A DNA stretch of 64,000 nt from Desulfomicrobium apsheronum (GCF_900114115.1 NZ_FORX01000011.1:1-64000), one strand, 5' to 3'; shown: positions 17,417-26,561, counted from the first letter of the stretch. Numbers and translations are program-made. The notes: generated by a model from the letters alone, not told the origin.

Positions 17417-18787
17417 CTAGTATCTTTTAACTTTTCCGCTCGCAGTGTGAAGAATTTCTGACACAGGGATAATTTTAAGGGGAAGTTTGTACGGTTGTAA
17501 ATATTTTTTGCAATGATTTATTATTAAAAATCTGTCAATTTCTTTATTTGATTTAAAGATTACTTCAGCTACAATAATATGTCCGATTCGTGATTCTGGA
17601 ATTCCGTAAACTCGTGATTTTAAAATTTCTGGATGAGATTCAAGCACGGATTCAATTTCTTCTGGAAAAACTTTCAAGCCGGCCACATTTATTTGAGATG
17701 CTTTCCTTCCAACAAGCCTTAAACATTTTTTTTCTATAATTCCAAGATCTCCACTGGAAAAGAACTTGTCCTTGTCAAGGGTTGCTGGACTTCGCTGCGG
17801 ATAAATATATCCAGAAAATACGGATTCACTTTTGATGCACACTTCTCCAATTTGTCCGTCAGCGACATTGTTTCCTTCTTCGTTGCAAATTCGGATATCG
17901 AATCCTGGCGCTGCTGGACCTACGGTCAATGGATTTGAATCATCTTGAGTGCTGATGCAGACGAGGCCTGCTTCGATTATTCCATAAGCTTGTCTGAGCG
18001 GATGGCCGAAACGATGTTGAAAAGAGACGGCTATGGATTCCGGGAGGGGTTGCCCTGTGGAGATTGCCCAGCGTAGGTGTGGAAGTTTTTCCATGCCTGA
18101 ATCGGCGGCCAGCAGTCGAAACTGCCAAGGGCCGCCATAGAGCAGGGTTGCTTGGTGTTTCTTAGCCAATGAGACAACCGTTTCTGGTTGCGTGTCGGGA
18201 GCGAGGATAACCGCTGTCCCGGCCATGAGATAAGCAAGTATCGAAGATGCGAAATGCAAGCTTGCAGACATTGTCCATATTATTCTGTCTTCAATCCCAA
18301 GTTTAAGAGCCTTGACTACTGAATCAGTCCTTGCTTCAATACACTGATGTGAAAGGATGACGCCCTTGCTTGATCCGGTTGTTCCAGATGTTGGACGAAT
18401 AAAAGCTGTTGATTCTTGTTCTGGATAAAAACATCTAGAACTGTCCAGTACTTTTGTTTCAAATTTGTTTTCGCTTCGTTCCAATACGGCATCTGCATCG
18501 CAACAACGAAGGTGGTTGTTTTTTTCCTGGTCAGACGCATTGGGAGACAGCGCAATGAGTGCATGACCTTTCAACATCACGGCTAGCGCAAGGATAATGT
18601 CGTCAATGGAGTTGGCCAAAGACATGGCAACGCGAGCGTTGCGGTTGTTCGCAAACTTCAGGGCATCGGCCTGCTTTCGGACTTCACGGTCGAGATCCGA
18701 AAAATTCAGGTATTTGGGGCCCTGAATGAGAGCGGGTTTGTTTCCGTATGTGACGGCACGGGACAGAATCGATTCAATGATGTTCAT
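17417..18787 (-). CDS. AMP-forming acyl ligase (acyl-CoA synthetase-like), last gene of the lipid cluster
   Basis: ANL-superfamily adenylating enzyme with the P-loop RPTSGTTGSSKGVILS (about residues 130-145), an AYGIIEAG-type A5 motif, SSGDLG near 348, VGRKASQINVAGLKVFPEEI and the C-terminal catalytic lysine in ASGKVKR. It activates a carboxylic acid with ATP and transfers it to CoA or an ACP. It overlaps the FAD oxidoreductase gene by four bases (ATGA), so it belongs to the operon. It is lower in GC than its neighbours. The cluster has a second ligase at 22927-24141; one may load the starter acid and the other may recycle or attach the product. The substrate is unknown. Confidence 0.85.
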   Translation of the reverse strand: MNIIESILSRAVTYGNKPALIQGPKYLNFSDLDREVRKQADALKFANNRNARVAMSLANSIDDIILALAVMLKGHALIALSPNASDQEKNNHLRCCDADAVLERSENKFETKVLDSSRCFYPEQESTAFIRPTSGTTGSSKGVILSHQCIEARTDSVVKALKLGIEDRIIWTMSASLHFASSILAYLMAGTAVILAPDTQPETVVSLAKKHQATLLYGGPWQFRLLAADSGMEKLPHLRWAISTGQPLPESIAVSFQHRFGHPLRQAYGIIEAGLVCISTQDDSNPLTVGPAAPGFDIRICNEEGNNVADGQIGEVCIKSESVFSGYIYPQRSPATLDKDKFFSSGDLGIIEKKCLRLVGRKASQINVAGLKVFPEEIESVLESHPEILKSRVYGIPESRIGHIIVAEVIFKSNKEIDRFLIINHCKKYLQPYKLPLKIIPVSEILHTASGKVKRY

Positions 18788-19950
18788 GTTGCTGCTGTAG
18801 CCTGTTTCAATACGAGCCTGCTTGATGCCGAGCGGCGTGCATCCTGCGCCGCCAGTTCTCCCGCGCGATGCCCTGTTTCAATGCAGACGCCGGCAACTCT
18901 GGCTGCTGCCTGGCCCAGGGAGGAAGAACTTAGACTCATGCCGGCCGTGTAGATTGAAGGGGAACGTGATGCCCGGAGACATTCGTCGGGTATGGCAAAC
19001 CCCTTCGGATGCGGATAAATGTAGCGTGGGCCACGCAGATCGCGCCACCATTCAGCCGGCCAATAGCCTCGGATACCGGGATATGCCGTGCAGTCCTTTC
19101 GAAGCATCTCTTCATCAAGGCGCAAAAAACCGGCAAACACTCTGCCGCTTCGCAATCCCACTTTTTTTCCTGACCATTCAAGGCGCGCCGATTTGAAGGC
19201 GGCGCATGTCTGTCGTAAATCAGCGAGCATTATGCCTAGGCATTCTTGAGCATGTTCCGCCAGTCTCACAGGTTTTTCCGCATGAAATTCAGGCGGAAGA
19301 TTGAGAATACCTTGGACTTCTCTGCTTTTTTTGTCCCAAGGCAGAAACGAGGGCAGGAATCTTCGACTTGCCTGGGCGAGTTGCCGCAACACCTGAAGAG
19401 AACTCCAGGCCTCGCCGTGATCAATCCCCCCAATGGAAAAACCGACACCGGGGCAGGTTGGTTCTGTGGCCGTTGTTGGCAGGTCTGCCATGCTCAGGAT
19501 ACTGGCCTGCCCGGTGGCGTCGATGAGAGACCGGAACACAAGATGATCGCGGGGTTGCAGACGCGTATTGAATGAGGCTTGGATCGTTGGTTGCGTCTCC
19601 AGCATCTTCGACGCTGTCTGTGAAAATTGTCCGGGATCGATAGGGAGCACATGCACCCGGCCTATACGCCGTGGTTTGTTGCCGACTGCCTGAGCCCACA
19701 TCCGCGCCCTGTCCGAAACGTAGGTCGCTTTGCTCCTGTCGGGCAGGTAGAGCCCACAGATGGTGTGAAGCCCTGCATGGTCCAGGGTGCCGCCAGGTTT
19801 TGAGTGTTCGTCCACCAAGAGAACCTGCGCTCCGGCCTTGGCGGCTGCCAGGGCCGCGGAAACGCCCGAAGGACCGGCGCCAACGACAATGACGTCGGCC
19901 GTGAACGTCAAGGGCTGGCGGTTCCGATGATCCATATTTTCATCGACCAT
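18784..19950 (-). CDS. FAD-dependent oxidoreductase, halogenase/geranylgeranyl-reductase-like
   Basis: The N-terminus has a dinucleotide-binding fold VIVVGAGPSGVSAALAAAKA ending in a ribose-binding Asp-Glu (VLLVDEHSKPGG). The middle has LIDATGQAS and the C-terminal FAD motif reads IYTAGMSLSSSSLGQAAARV. This is the layout of FAD monooxygenase, halogenase or GGR-type flavoproteins (388 residues). The lysine in the Trp-halogenase WxWxIP motif is not seen, so halogenation is not supported. In an anaerobe a saturating or desaturating role on the lipid chain is a plausible inference. It overlaps both neighbours by several bases, so translational coupling is likely. Confidence 0.75.
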   Translation of the reverse strand: MVDENMDHRNRQPLTFTADVIVVGAGPSGVSAALAAAKAGAQVLLVDEHSKPGGTLDHAGLHTICGLYLPDRSKATYVSDRARMWAQAVGNKPRRIGRVHVLPIDPGQFSQTASKMLETQPTIQASFNTRLQPRDHLVFRSLIDATGQASILSMADLPTTATEPTCPGVGFSIGGIDHGEAWSSLQVLRQLAQASRRFLPSFLPWDKKSREVQGILNLPPEFHAEKPVRLAEHAQECLGIMLADLRQTCAAFKSARLEWSGKKVGLRSGRVFAGFLRLDEEMLRKDCTAYPGIRGYWPAEWWRDLRGPRYIYPHPKGFAIPDECLRASRSPSIYTAGMSLSSSSLGQAAARVAGVCIETGHRAGELAAQDARRSASSRLVLKQATAAT

Positions 19951-21340
19951 ATATCATGGGCTTGCGCTTTCCGTAGCCCCGAACGTTTTTCCAGATCGGA
20001 CGCTGTTGAAACAGGCCCAGCAGTTTCATGATCATGTTCAGGGACGATTTGTTCCAATCCGTTGGCGTGGACCATGTCGGGCGATGCATGGAGAGTTCGT
20101 CAATACCGGCCACTGGGGCTGGTCCCAGGTCCGGCGAACAAAAATAAAAAGGCTCCAGCAAGGTGTTTTGGGCATCAAGAAGCCCTTCATCCAGACAATA
20201 TTTCCATACGCCGGTGTTTCGGTAAACACGGATTCCGATGCTTGGAAAGATTGCATTGGCGTGAACATGCTGATCAAGAAATTCCGCTGAATCCCGTATC
20301 GTGCGCCATGTTTCTCCCGGACCTCCGAAAAGAAGGTGCGCGGCAAAGGGAATGTCCGCTTTTTGTAGCGCCTTGGATGCTTTGGCAATCTCGGATAGAG
20401 AAAAATTCTTGCCCATGGATTCGAGCATGGGTTCGCTGGCTGCGTCCAACCCCAGTTCGGCGCCGATACATCCTGACGCCTTCATGGATCGTGCAAGCGT
20501 CTCGTCGAGGCCGGAGGGATTGATATATGCCTGCCAAGTGATATCAAGGTTCGCCCGGGCCAATGCGTCGCAAATGGCCAGAGCGTGTTCGCGCGGGTGG
20601 TTGAAAGCCGAATCCACAAAGTAGAAATGGCGGCATCCGGACCGGCGAATGTCCGCGATTTCCTGGACGACGCTTTGCGCGGAACGCAGGCGCATCCTGC
20701 GACCCTCAAGATGCGGGTACACGCAATATGAGCAGGTCAGGTTACACCCTCTGCGGGTTTGAATGCCTGCGAATCCTCCCCATCGCACGTAGGTTTTGAG
20801 AGGAATCTGCCTGTGCTCCTGCCTTGGCAATGCATCCAGATCGATGATGTTTTCACGGGAGCGCATTTCCCCATGGCGTCCTGCCACGCCGGGGATGTCG
20901 GCCGGGTTATTCCCTGAGAGCAAACGCTCGACTAAATCGACGCACGTGCGTTCTCCTTCTCCGACAACTCCCCATTCAAGCCCAAGAGCATTCAAAATTT
21001 CAAGCGGAGCAAGAGAAAAGGCCGCACCTCCGATGATCAGGGGCACGTTTGTGGCCTGACGGACAATGCCGACCACCTTTTTTACTTCCGGAAGAAACGA
21101 TTCCGGGGATGTCATGATGCAGGAGTCCAGGTTGCGCATGGAAAACCCGATCAAATCCGGTGAAAAATTCTCAATGGTGCGATGCAAGGTGCTCTTGACG
21201 TGCAAAGCAGGTCCGAGGTCAAGCAGTCGCGCGTTGTGCTGGGCTTTGTTCAACGCACCAACTATCATGGCTGCGCCGATCGGAGCGGCTGGGTATGGCA
21301 GGCGTTGTCTATTGACGGCGATGATAAGTATATTGGCCAT
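19940..21340 (-). CDS. B12-binding radical SAM protein (paralogue 1)
   Basis: Residues 1-150 form a cobalamin-binding-type Rossmann domain (PIGAAMIVGALNKA, IGFSMRNLDS, LIIGGAAFSL, GVVGEGERTC). The radical-SAM core follows with Cys199, Cys203 and Cys206 in RRGCNLTCSYCVYP, and GGPGE (FGGPGETWRTIRDS) further on. The true His of a DxHxxG base-off cobalamin motif is not evident. Enzymes of this architecture do methylations, ring formations or rearrangements on unactivated carbon. The protein is clearly related to the one at 28641-30014 (CSYCVYPHLEGRRMRLR versus CIYCTYPALEGTKIRAR). The substrate is presumably the acyl chain built by this cluster. Confidence 0.85.
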   Translation of the reverse strand: MANILIIAVNRQRLPYPAAPIGAAMIVGALNKAQHNARLLDLGPALHVKSTLHRTIENFSPDLIGFSMRNLDSCIMTSPESFLPEVKKVVGIVRQATNVPLIIGGAAFSLAPLEILNALGLEWGVVGEGERTCVDLVERLLSGNNPADIPGVAGRHGEMRSRENIIDLDALPRQEHRQIPLKTYVRWGGFAGIQTRRGCNLTCSYCVYPHLEGRRMRLRSAQSVVQEIADIRRSGCRHFYFVDSAFNHPREHALAICDALARANLDITWQAYINPSGLDETLARSMKASGCIGAELGLDAASEPMLESMGKNFSLSEIAKASKALQKADIPFAAHLLFGGPGETWRTIRDSAEFLDQHVHANAIFPSIGIRVYRNTGVWKYCLDEGLLDAQNTLLEPFYFCSPDLGPAPVAGIDELSMHRPTWSTPTDWNKSSLNMIMKLLGLFQQRPIWKNVRGYGKRKPMIYGR

Positions 21341-21356
21341 GTTTGATCCGAAAAGG

Positions 21357-22610
21357 TTACAGGGTCAGCAGGTCGTGCAGCGTGCGCTGCCCCAGTTGTG
21401 TTGGGTCCTGCCCTGTGCTGCAGATTGAAAGATGGAGTCTTGCGCCATGCCTGCATGCAAAAAAACCCAGGCCTGGCGGATGACAGATCATGGGTTGGTG
21501 GAAAACATGCTCGACTCGCGCGCCATGAAAATCAAAATCCGCGAGCGTATCAAACATGGTTCGACCCGTGTGAGCGAAAAAACAGGAGGCGATCCGCCCC
21601 TGGGTTAGATGACGCAGAAACCGGGAGCCTGCGGCGCGAGGCAGGAATCCCGACAGGTCGAGTTGCTTTTCAATGGCTTCGACATGTCCGTTTCTGAGCG
21701 CATCCATGAATTGTTCAGCCACATGACGGGCCAGTGTGTCGGGCGTTGAGTCTTCCATTTGGGCTGCTTGCGCCAGGATATAGACGATACTGATCGGATT
21801 CCCGAGAAGCGGGCTCAGGTTGCCTGGACTGCGCCGCGTTACGGTGACGGGTATCATGTAACCGGACGGATTGTTTTTGACCTCAGTGCACAGGGCGTGC
21901 GTTCGTCGTAGAGCTCCCGCAAGCAGGATGGCTGTTTCGCCGACAATGGGATGGATTCGCTTGCCCCGATCGGCGATCTCCGTGCTTTGCGCCTCGTCAA
22001 GAACAAGATGACCCACATTCAGCCGGTGATGGATGTTTGGCATTTCGGGCGCAGCCACGCCCTGCCCAATGCGCTTGAAGACTGGGTGGAGAGACCTTGT
22101 GGCCTTGAGTCGCTGCAATCCGCTGAGAGGCGAGACGGGTTTCCAGGTGGTCGCGTTCTCTTGGTGTCGTCCGGCAAGGCGAACAAGCAGGAATTCGCCG
22201 CCGCGAGCATCCATGAGCAAATGATCCCAGGTGAGGCCCAGAGTCGTCCCCTCGGGGCCTTCAATGAGATCTATCGCCAAAGGTGGATGCGCAGGTCTGG
22301 GAATGGGCGTGTTCAGGCGCCAGTTCAAAACGTCATGGGCGCGAATGTTTTGGTGCCTGCGGAATTCGGGACGTTTCCCCGATGAGTATATGACCCGTCG
22401 TGTTCGGGCCAAGCCGTCAAGAAGGGCGACTCGGCATGCGGGTTCCTCCGAGGCCCAGGCGTGGAAGCGTTCCTCGAATTGGTGCGGGTCGGGCGGGGCA
22501 GACAGATGCAGCTGGAGCTGTGCGGTGTTGCCGGGCAAACCGTGACGACGCATGTCATGATCAAGAATGTCCAGGAAATGATCCGGACCTTGAAGACGGG
22601 CAGGATTCAT
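21357..22610 (-). CDS. Condensation-domain-like acyltransferase (CoA/ACP-dependent acyltransferase superfamily)
   Basis: About 417 residues with a WDHLLMDARGGEF motif near residue 130. This corresponds to the HHxxxDG active site of NRPS condensation domains, WS/DGAT and PapA-type acyltransferases, with Asp in place of the first His while the catalytic second His and Asp remain. The second half has the GNPISIVYIL and DFDFHGARVEHVF strands expected of the bridge and latch region. Placed directly after an ACP gene (ATGA overlap), it most likely transfers the ACP-bound acyl chain to an amine or alcohol. The ATG at 22610 is preferred over a GTG two codons upstream. Confidence 0.65.
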   Translation of the reverse strand: MNPARLQGPDHFLDILDHDMRRHGLPGNTAQLQLHLSAPPDPHQFEERFHAWASEEPACRVALLDGLARTRRVIYSSGKRPEFRRHQNIRAHDVLNWRLNTPIPRPAHPPLAIDLIEGPEGTTLGLTWDHLLMDARGGEFLLVRLAGRHQENATTWKPVSPLSGLQRLKATRSLHPVFKRIGQGVAAPEMPNIHHRLNVGHLVLDEAQSTEIADRGKRIHPIVGETAILLAGALRRTHALCTEVKNNPSGYMIPVTVTRRSPGNLSPLLGNPISIVYILAQAAQMEDSTPDTLARHVAEQFMDALRNGHVEAIEKQLDLSGFLPRAAGSRFLRHLTQGRIASCFFAHTGRTMFDTLADFDFHGARVEHVFHQPMICHPPGLGFFACRHGARLHLSICSTGQDPTQLGQRTLHDLLTL

Positions 22611-22876
22611 GGGCACTGGTTGCGATACGTGTCGATGGTCGCGGACAATGTTTCCAGGCTGTGCAGATTGATCTGGGTCAGTGCCGAGTCGGGAATGCTT
22701 GCGCCTAATTCATTTTCAGCCATGACGATGAGCTGCAGCTGGGCCAATGAATCGATGCCAAGATCTGCCAAAGTGGAAGCAGGGCTCAATTTCTCGGGCG
22801 GGACGCCGAGAAGATCCTGCATGTTTTTTTTGAGCCAGTTGAAAGTTGAGTCTGGAGAAATTTCTTCGAGCGTCAT
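22607..22876 (-). CDS. Acyl carrier protein
   Basis: An 89-residue ACP with the phosphopantetheine site LGIDSLAQLQL (Ser43) and the usual four-helix spacing. A ribosome site AAGGA lies seven bases before the ATG at 22876. A longer frame to 22930, overlapping the upstream ligase stop as ATGA, is possible. It sits between the ApeH-like ligase and the condensation-like acyltransferase, suggesting that it carries the starter or the finished chain between these two. It differs from the other two ACPs of the cluster in having Ala after DSL instead of Asp. Confidence 0.85.
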   Translation of the reverse strand: MTLEEISPDSTFNWLKKNMQDLLGVPPEKLSPASTLADLGIDSLAQLQLIVMAENELGASIPDSALTQINLHSLETLSATIDTYRNQCP

Positions 22877-22926
22877 GGAACTATCCTTAATCAAGCTGTG
22901 TTCAAGAAAGAAATCATGAGGAGCGT

Positions 22927-24141
22927 TCAATCCCAGTCAGCATCCTTGCCCATGTCGTTGGTGGGCAGCGCGGTCCCGAAAGTCAGGGATTTGGGAATCT
23001 CGCTCGCGGACAGTCTCTGGACCAACCACGTCCGGATGTCGCGGCGAAAGGCGTCGATGCGGCTCTCATCCTTGAGGACGACAAATGCCTTGAGCCGTTG
23101 CCCTTCATCCGGGCGCATGAGACGCACCGCGCACGAGCGTACCATGGCATGGCTGCGGATGCAGTCGACCACTTTTTCCGGATACACGTTGACACCTGCC
23201 ACTTGGACACATTTGTCCTGACGCTTCAGAGGCCGGAAGGTTCGGGCTGTCTCCCAATGGATGAGATCGGGCAGTTTGAAGGAGCCCGCAGTTTCTCCGT
23301 TCGGAAGTCGACGCGTGAGTGTCGCTTGATGGTCTGGCTGAATGGCCAGCGGCTCCCAAAACGGAAGCAGCGTGTAATCATGATCCGGATGGTGACGCGT
23401 ACCGATGCCTCCGGTTTCCGAGGAACCATAAATTTCCGTTATGCGGCATAGTCCCAGGTTCAGCAGACTATGGATGACATCCGCCGGGCAGGGGCCCGTC
23501 GATGTCACGCCGCAGACTCCGGGCGGAAAAGTGGGGGCAAGCACTGCCAAGGATTTCCAGAACATGGGAAAGGCCACGACCAGGTCGCCAGGTCGCAATT
23601 GTTCCATCTGGTTCCGCGAAGGGACAAGGGGGAGTTCAAGGACCGGAGTTCCCAAGGCCTTGGGCAGGAGAATGGAAAAAAGGAATCCATAGATATGATG
23701 CCTGGGAACCAGAGTGACGATGCGCGTATGCTCCTTGAAAATTTCCGCCTGAGCCTGAATTTCCTGTTCCAAGAGGGCAAAAGATTGCTTGCAGGCGTTG
23801 GGCGTGCCTGTGCTGCCGGATGTCTTGAAAACAAGTTCGGCAGGATTGGCGCGCCAGAACTCGAGCGCGCATTGGGCCCACTCGTCCATGGTCGAACAAC
23901 TCATGAGCTGGTCTACGGCAGTGCCTGGAATGCACAGCATTTCAGTAAAGGCGAGAGCCACGCTGCGCAGTTCGGATTCCTGCAGACCTGATTGCGATGG
24001 TTGGATCGACGCGAGAGCGTCCATGTCCAGGCTGCTGGCCAGGAGGTAATGCGCCTTGCTGGCGTGTAACCCGGAGCCGCGTATCAGACTGGCCAGTAAC
24101 GCCCGCAGGTCGGGCGCGGTGAGTTCGAGGGCCGGTTTCAT
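22927..24141 (-). CDS. AMP-dependent acyl-ACP/CoA ligase, aryl-polyene (ApeH)-like
   Basis: A short adenylating enzyme (404 residues) with the P-loop VFKTSGSTGTPNACKQSF and an acceptor region VTSTGPCPADV. EIYGSSETGGIGTR forms motif A5, and VQVAGVNVYPEKVVD precedes the C-terminal TNDMGKDADWD with the catalytic lysine. The KTSGSTG P-loop and the GK-x-x-DW ending are characteristic of the ligases of aryl polyene and related type II PKS clusters. It should activate the starter acid for transfer to the adjacent ACP. The ATG at 24141 overlaps the ketosynthase-like gene stop (ATGA). An open extension upstream to 24219 is ignored. Confidence 0.8.
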   Translation of the reverse strand: MKPALELTAPDLRALLASLIRGSGLHASKAHYLLASSLDMDALASIQPSQSGLQESELRSVALAFTEMLCIPGTAVDQLMSCSTMDEWAQCALEFWRANPAELVFKTSGSTGTPNACKQSFALLEQEIQAQAEIFKEHTRIVTLVPRHHIYGFLFSILLPKALGTPVLELPLVPSRNQMEQLRPGDLVVAFPMFWKSLAVLAPTFPPGVCGVTSTGPCPADVIHSLLNLGLCRITEIYGSSETGGIGTRHHPDHDYTLLPFWEPLAIQPDHQATLTRRLPNGETAGSFKLPDLIHWETARTFRPLKRQDKCVQVAGVNVYPEKVVDCIRSHAMVRSCAVRLMRPDEGQRLKAFVVLKDESRIDAFRRDIRTWLVQRLSASEIPKSLTFGTALPTNDMGKDADWD

Positions 24142-25100
24142 GCGTATTCTCCGGATGTTACGAGAATGCTGCCAGTCATGCCGAATCGATTTCTGCTCAG
24201 ACAATGCACGGCAGGGCATTCATCCATGACCGGCCCCAGTCGTCCCTGCACTGCGAGCAGGGCCACGGCCGCATCGAAGGCCATACCGATGGGCATGTTG
24301 CCGTAAAGCGGGGAGAAATTATGCATCGGAGGAAGAGTGTTTCGTTGTGCGGGGCTTGCGGACCCGGAGAAAAAGATCGGGGCATCAAGACACGTTTTTG
24401 AGAGGGGCGCACTTTCGATGAAGCCGTGGCGTGCATGGTCTGGATCGGCGTGCAGGCAGAAAAAGACGGCCCCCTCTCCGGGGACAAGCCTGCGCCGTCC
24501 ACCAGAACTTTCGGCAGGCAGATTTTCGGCAATTCGCCGGGCATTTATTTCGAGCAGGGCGGTATGCTCATCCACGGCTCCGAGCAGAACGCGCGTCACG
24601 CGTTTTTCAGCCAGCCACGTTTGGGCTGTCAGGGTCGCCGCCGCTACGGCCGTGTCGAGTTGACAGATACTGAAACAAGGGCCGCGCAAACTCATCATCA
24701 GCGCGATGGTGGCGGCGGGAATGTTGTGGACGGAATGCGCGAACGCCTGAGGCGAGGCCATTTCCGGGCCGAAGTCGATGATGGAGTCAAGGAAGTCGAA
24801 GGTCAGTTTGACCGGTCCGTAGCCCGTGGCCAGAACAATCCCGGTGTGTTCGAGTTCTGTGGCATCAAGCCCCGCATCTTCAAGCGCTGAATATGCAGCC
24901 AGGAGCGCCATGCGGGTGAAGTGATCGACTCTGCGCAATGCCCGGGAGGACGCACGCCGGACGAGATCGCTTGTATCGATCTTCGAGAACGCGATGGTCC
25001 GGCTTTCTTCCCGCAATATATGCAGTGCGGCCTGGGCCAGATCCTGGGGACCATTGCCCACGGCGCTTACGATGCCCATTCCTTCTACGGCCATGCGCAT
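24138..25100 (-). CDS. Ketosynthase-like protein without active-site cysteine (chain-length-factor-like)
   Basis: The first 200 residues follow the ketosynthase fold (GMGIVSAVGNG, MALLAAYSALEDAGL, GIVLATGYGP). At the nucleophile position, where active enzymes have TACSS or TACAT, it reads QLDTAVAAATLTA, so valine replaces cysteine. The protein is only 320 residues, against about 410, and lacks the C-terminal His motifs (NAHGTGT, GHxxGAxG). Such proteins in type II systems act as chain-length factors pairing with a true ketosynthase; the obvious partner is encoded immediately upstream at 25100-26299 (stop/start overlap). Loss of function cannot be excluded, but the frame is intact. Confidence 0.8.
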   Translation of the reverse strand: MRMAVEGMGIVSAVGNGPQDLAQAALHILREESRTIAFSKIDTSDLVRRASSRALRRVDHFTRMALLAAYSALEDAGLDATELEHTGIVLATGYGPVKLTFDFLDSIIDFGPEMASPQAFAHSVHNIPAATIALMMSLRGPCFSICQLDTAVAAATLTAQTWLAEKRVTRVLLGAVDEHTALLEINARRIAENLPAESSGGRRRLVPGEGAVFFCLHADPDHARHGFIESAPLSKTCLDAPIFFSGSASPAQRNTLPPMHNFSPLYGNMPIGMAFDAAVALLAVQGRLGPVMDECPAVHCLSRNRFGMTGSILVTSGEYA

Positions 25101-26299
25101 CAGATCGCCCTCCCTTTGCCGATGACAAGCACCGAATTGTTGCCGCCAAAGGCCAGGGATTGAGATATGGCCGCCTTTCCATGTACGGGGGTGTGCAATC
25201 GGGCAGGGCTGGCATTCAGGGTCGGATCTTCTTCGGAAAATCCCGCGCTGGCTGGAATGCCTCCAGTCGCCAGGTGGGCCATGGTGAAGATTGCCTCCAT
25301 GGCTCCTGCCGCTCCAAGAGTGTGTCCGGTCATGCCTTTCGTGGAGATGAACGGAGTTTGCGGAAAAAGTTCATTGAGCACGGCAGCCTCGACAGTGTCG
25401 TTGTTAGCGGTTCCCGTGCCGTGGGCATTGATGAAGGAGATGTCCGCAGCCGCCAGACCTGCCGCGTCGAGCGCGTCCGATATGGCCAGCTTGAGTCCCA
25501 CTCCCTGCGGATGCGGTGCGGTCAGGTGATGGGCGTCGGCAGCTGTACCGTAGCCGAGGATTGTCGCAAGCTCATGGCCATTTCGCTGTTCACGGCTGGC
25601 TGAGGCTTCCAGGATGACGATCCCCGCCCCCTCGCCCAGGTTCAGCCCGCTTCGTGACTTGTCGAATGGGCGGCAGGGATATTGATCCGAGATCATCAGC
25701 CGGATGAATCCATTGTAGGTCACTTCGGACATTTCATCCGCGCCGCCTGCGATAACGATATCGCATGTTCCCTGGGCTATCCAGGATGCGGCCAAGCCGA
25801 TGGCGTCGGCCCCGGACGAACACGCGTTGACGACGGTCTGGACCGGGCCGGTGGTGCCCAGGGCATGGGCCAAAGCCACGGCCGGATTGGAGTTGAGATA
25901 TCGGTGCACGGGTTCAAGGTCGGGTGTCTGCCCCGCTCGGGTGCCTCGATAGAAGTCCAGCAGGTTGAGAGATGCCCCCACGGAAGTACCGATACAGACT
26001 CCAACCCTGCTCGCATCAAGTTCGGAAATTGCAAGACCGGCCTGCAGGAGAGCCTCTTTTACGGCATGCAGTGCAAAATGTGCGGTCATGGACAGATCAG
26101 GACCGTTTTTTTGTTCGCAACGGCCGTGTTCAGGCACTTCGAAGACAGGGTAGGTTCTGGTGTGTCCACTTTTGAAACGTGATGGGGGGAGGGGAGCGCG
26201 TTGTCCGGCCTCCAGAGCACGCAGGATATCTTTCAGATTCGTGCCGGCGGCGCAGACGCAACCCATTCCGGTAACGCTGACAGGTTCCATGCGCAGCAT
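25100..26299 (-). CDS. Beta-ketoacyl-ACP synthase (FabF-type)
   Basis: A complete elongating ketosynthase with catalytic Cys160 in VVNACSSGADAIGLA and the two histidines in INAHGTGTANND and GMTGHTLGAAGAM, plus the glycine-rich end FGGNNSVLVIGKG. It performs decarboxylative Claisen condensation of malonyl-ACP. The ATG at 26299 has GGAG five bases upstream and follows the ACP stop by one base; the frame stays open upstream to 26407 without support. The adjacent cysteine-less homologue is its likely heterodimer partner. Confidence 0.9.
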   Translation of the reverse strand: MLRMEPVSVTGMGCVCAAGTNLKDILRALEAGQRAPLPPSRFKSGHTRTYPVFEVPEHGRCEQKNGPDLSMTAHFALHAVKEALLQAGLAISELDASRVGVCIGTSVGASLNLLDFYRGTRAGQTPDLEPVHRYLNSNPAVALAHALGTTGPVQTVVNACSSGADAIGLAASWIAQGTCDIVIAGGADEMSEVTYNGFIRLMISDQYPCRPFDKSRSGLNLGEGAGIVILEASASREQRNGHELATILGYGTAADAHHLTAPHPQGVGLKLAISDALDAAGLAAADISFINAHGTGTANNDTVEAAVLNELFPQTPFISTKGMTGHTLGAAGAMEAIFTMAHLATGGIPASAGFSEEDPTLNASPARLHTPVHGKAAISQSLAFGGNNSVLVIGKGRAI

Positions 26300-26300
26300 G

Positions 26301-26552
26301 CTAACTCCGGCGCTCTGTAATGAACTCGGCCAAGGCGTTGATGGATTGGAAAGCTCTTCGGCCTTCGTCCATGTCCTTGATTTCCACCCCGTAAAGGCGT
26401 TGCACAAGAACTACGATCTCCACTGCGTCAAGGGAGTCAAGACCGAGGCCGTCGCCAAACAGCGGTGCACCGTCGTCGATATCATCCTGGACCAGGTCTT
26501 CGAGGTTGAGTTCATTTATCAGGGTCTGCTTGAGTTGTTTCTTGATATCCAT
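26301..26552 (-). CDS. Acyl carrier protein
   Basis: An 83-residue ACP with GLGLDSLDAVEIVVLV (phosphopantetheine attachment at Ser40) and the downstream helix YGVEIKDMDEGRRAF. It lies between the LpxL-like acyltransferase and the ketosynthase, so it is the probable carrier for chain elongation by the 24138-26299 pair. It is acidic as expected. Confidence 0.9.
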   Translation of the reverse strand: MDIKKQLKQTLINELNLEDLVQDDIDDGAPLFGDGLGLDSLDAVEIVVLVQRLYGVEIKDMDEGRRAFQSINALAEFITERRS

Positions 26553-26561
26553 GTATAAATC

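Noticed and set aside
18784-19950. Halogenase call for the FAD oxidoreductase
   Set aside because: General flavoprotein motifs are present, but the WxWxIP signature and catalytic lysine of tryptophan halogenases are not visible.
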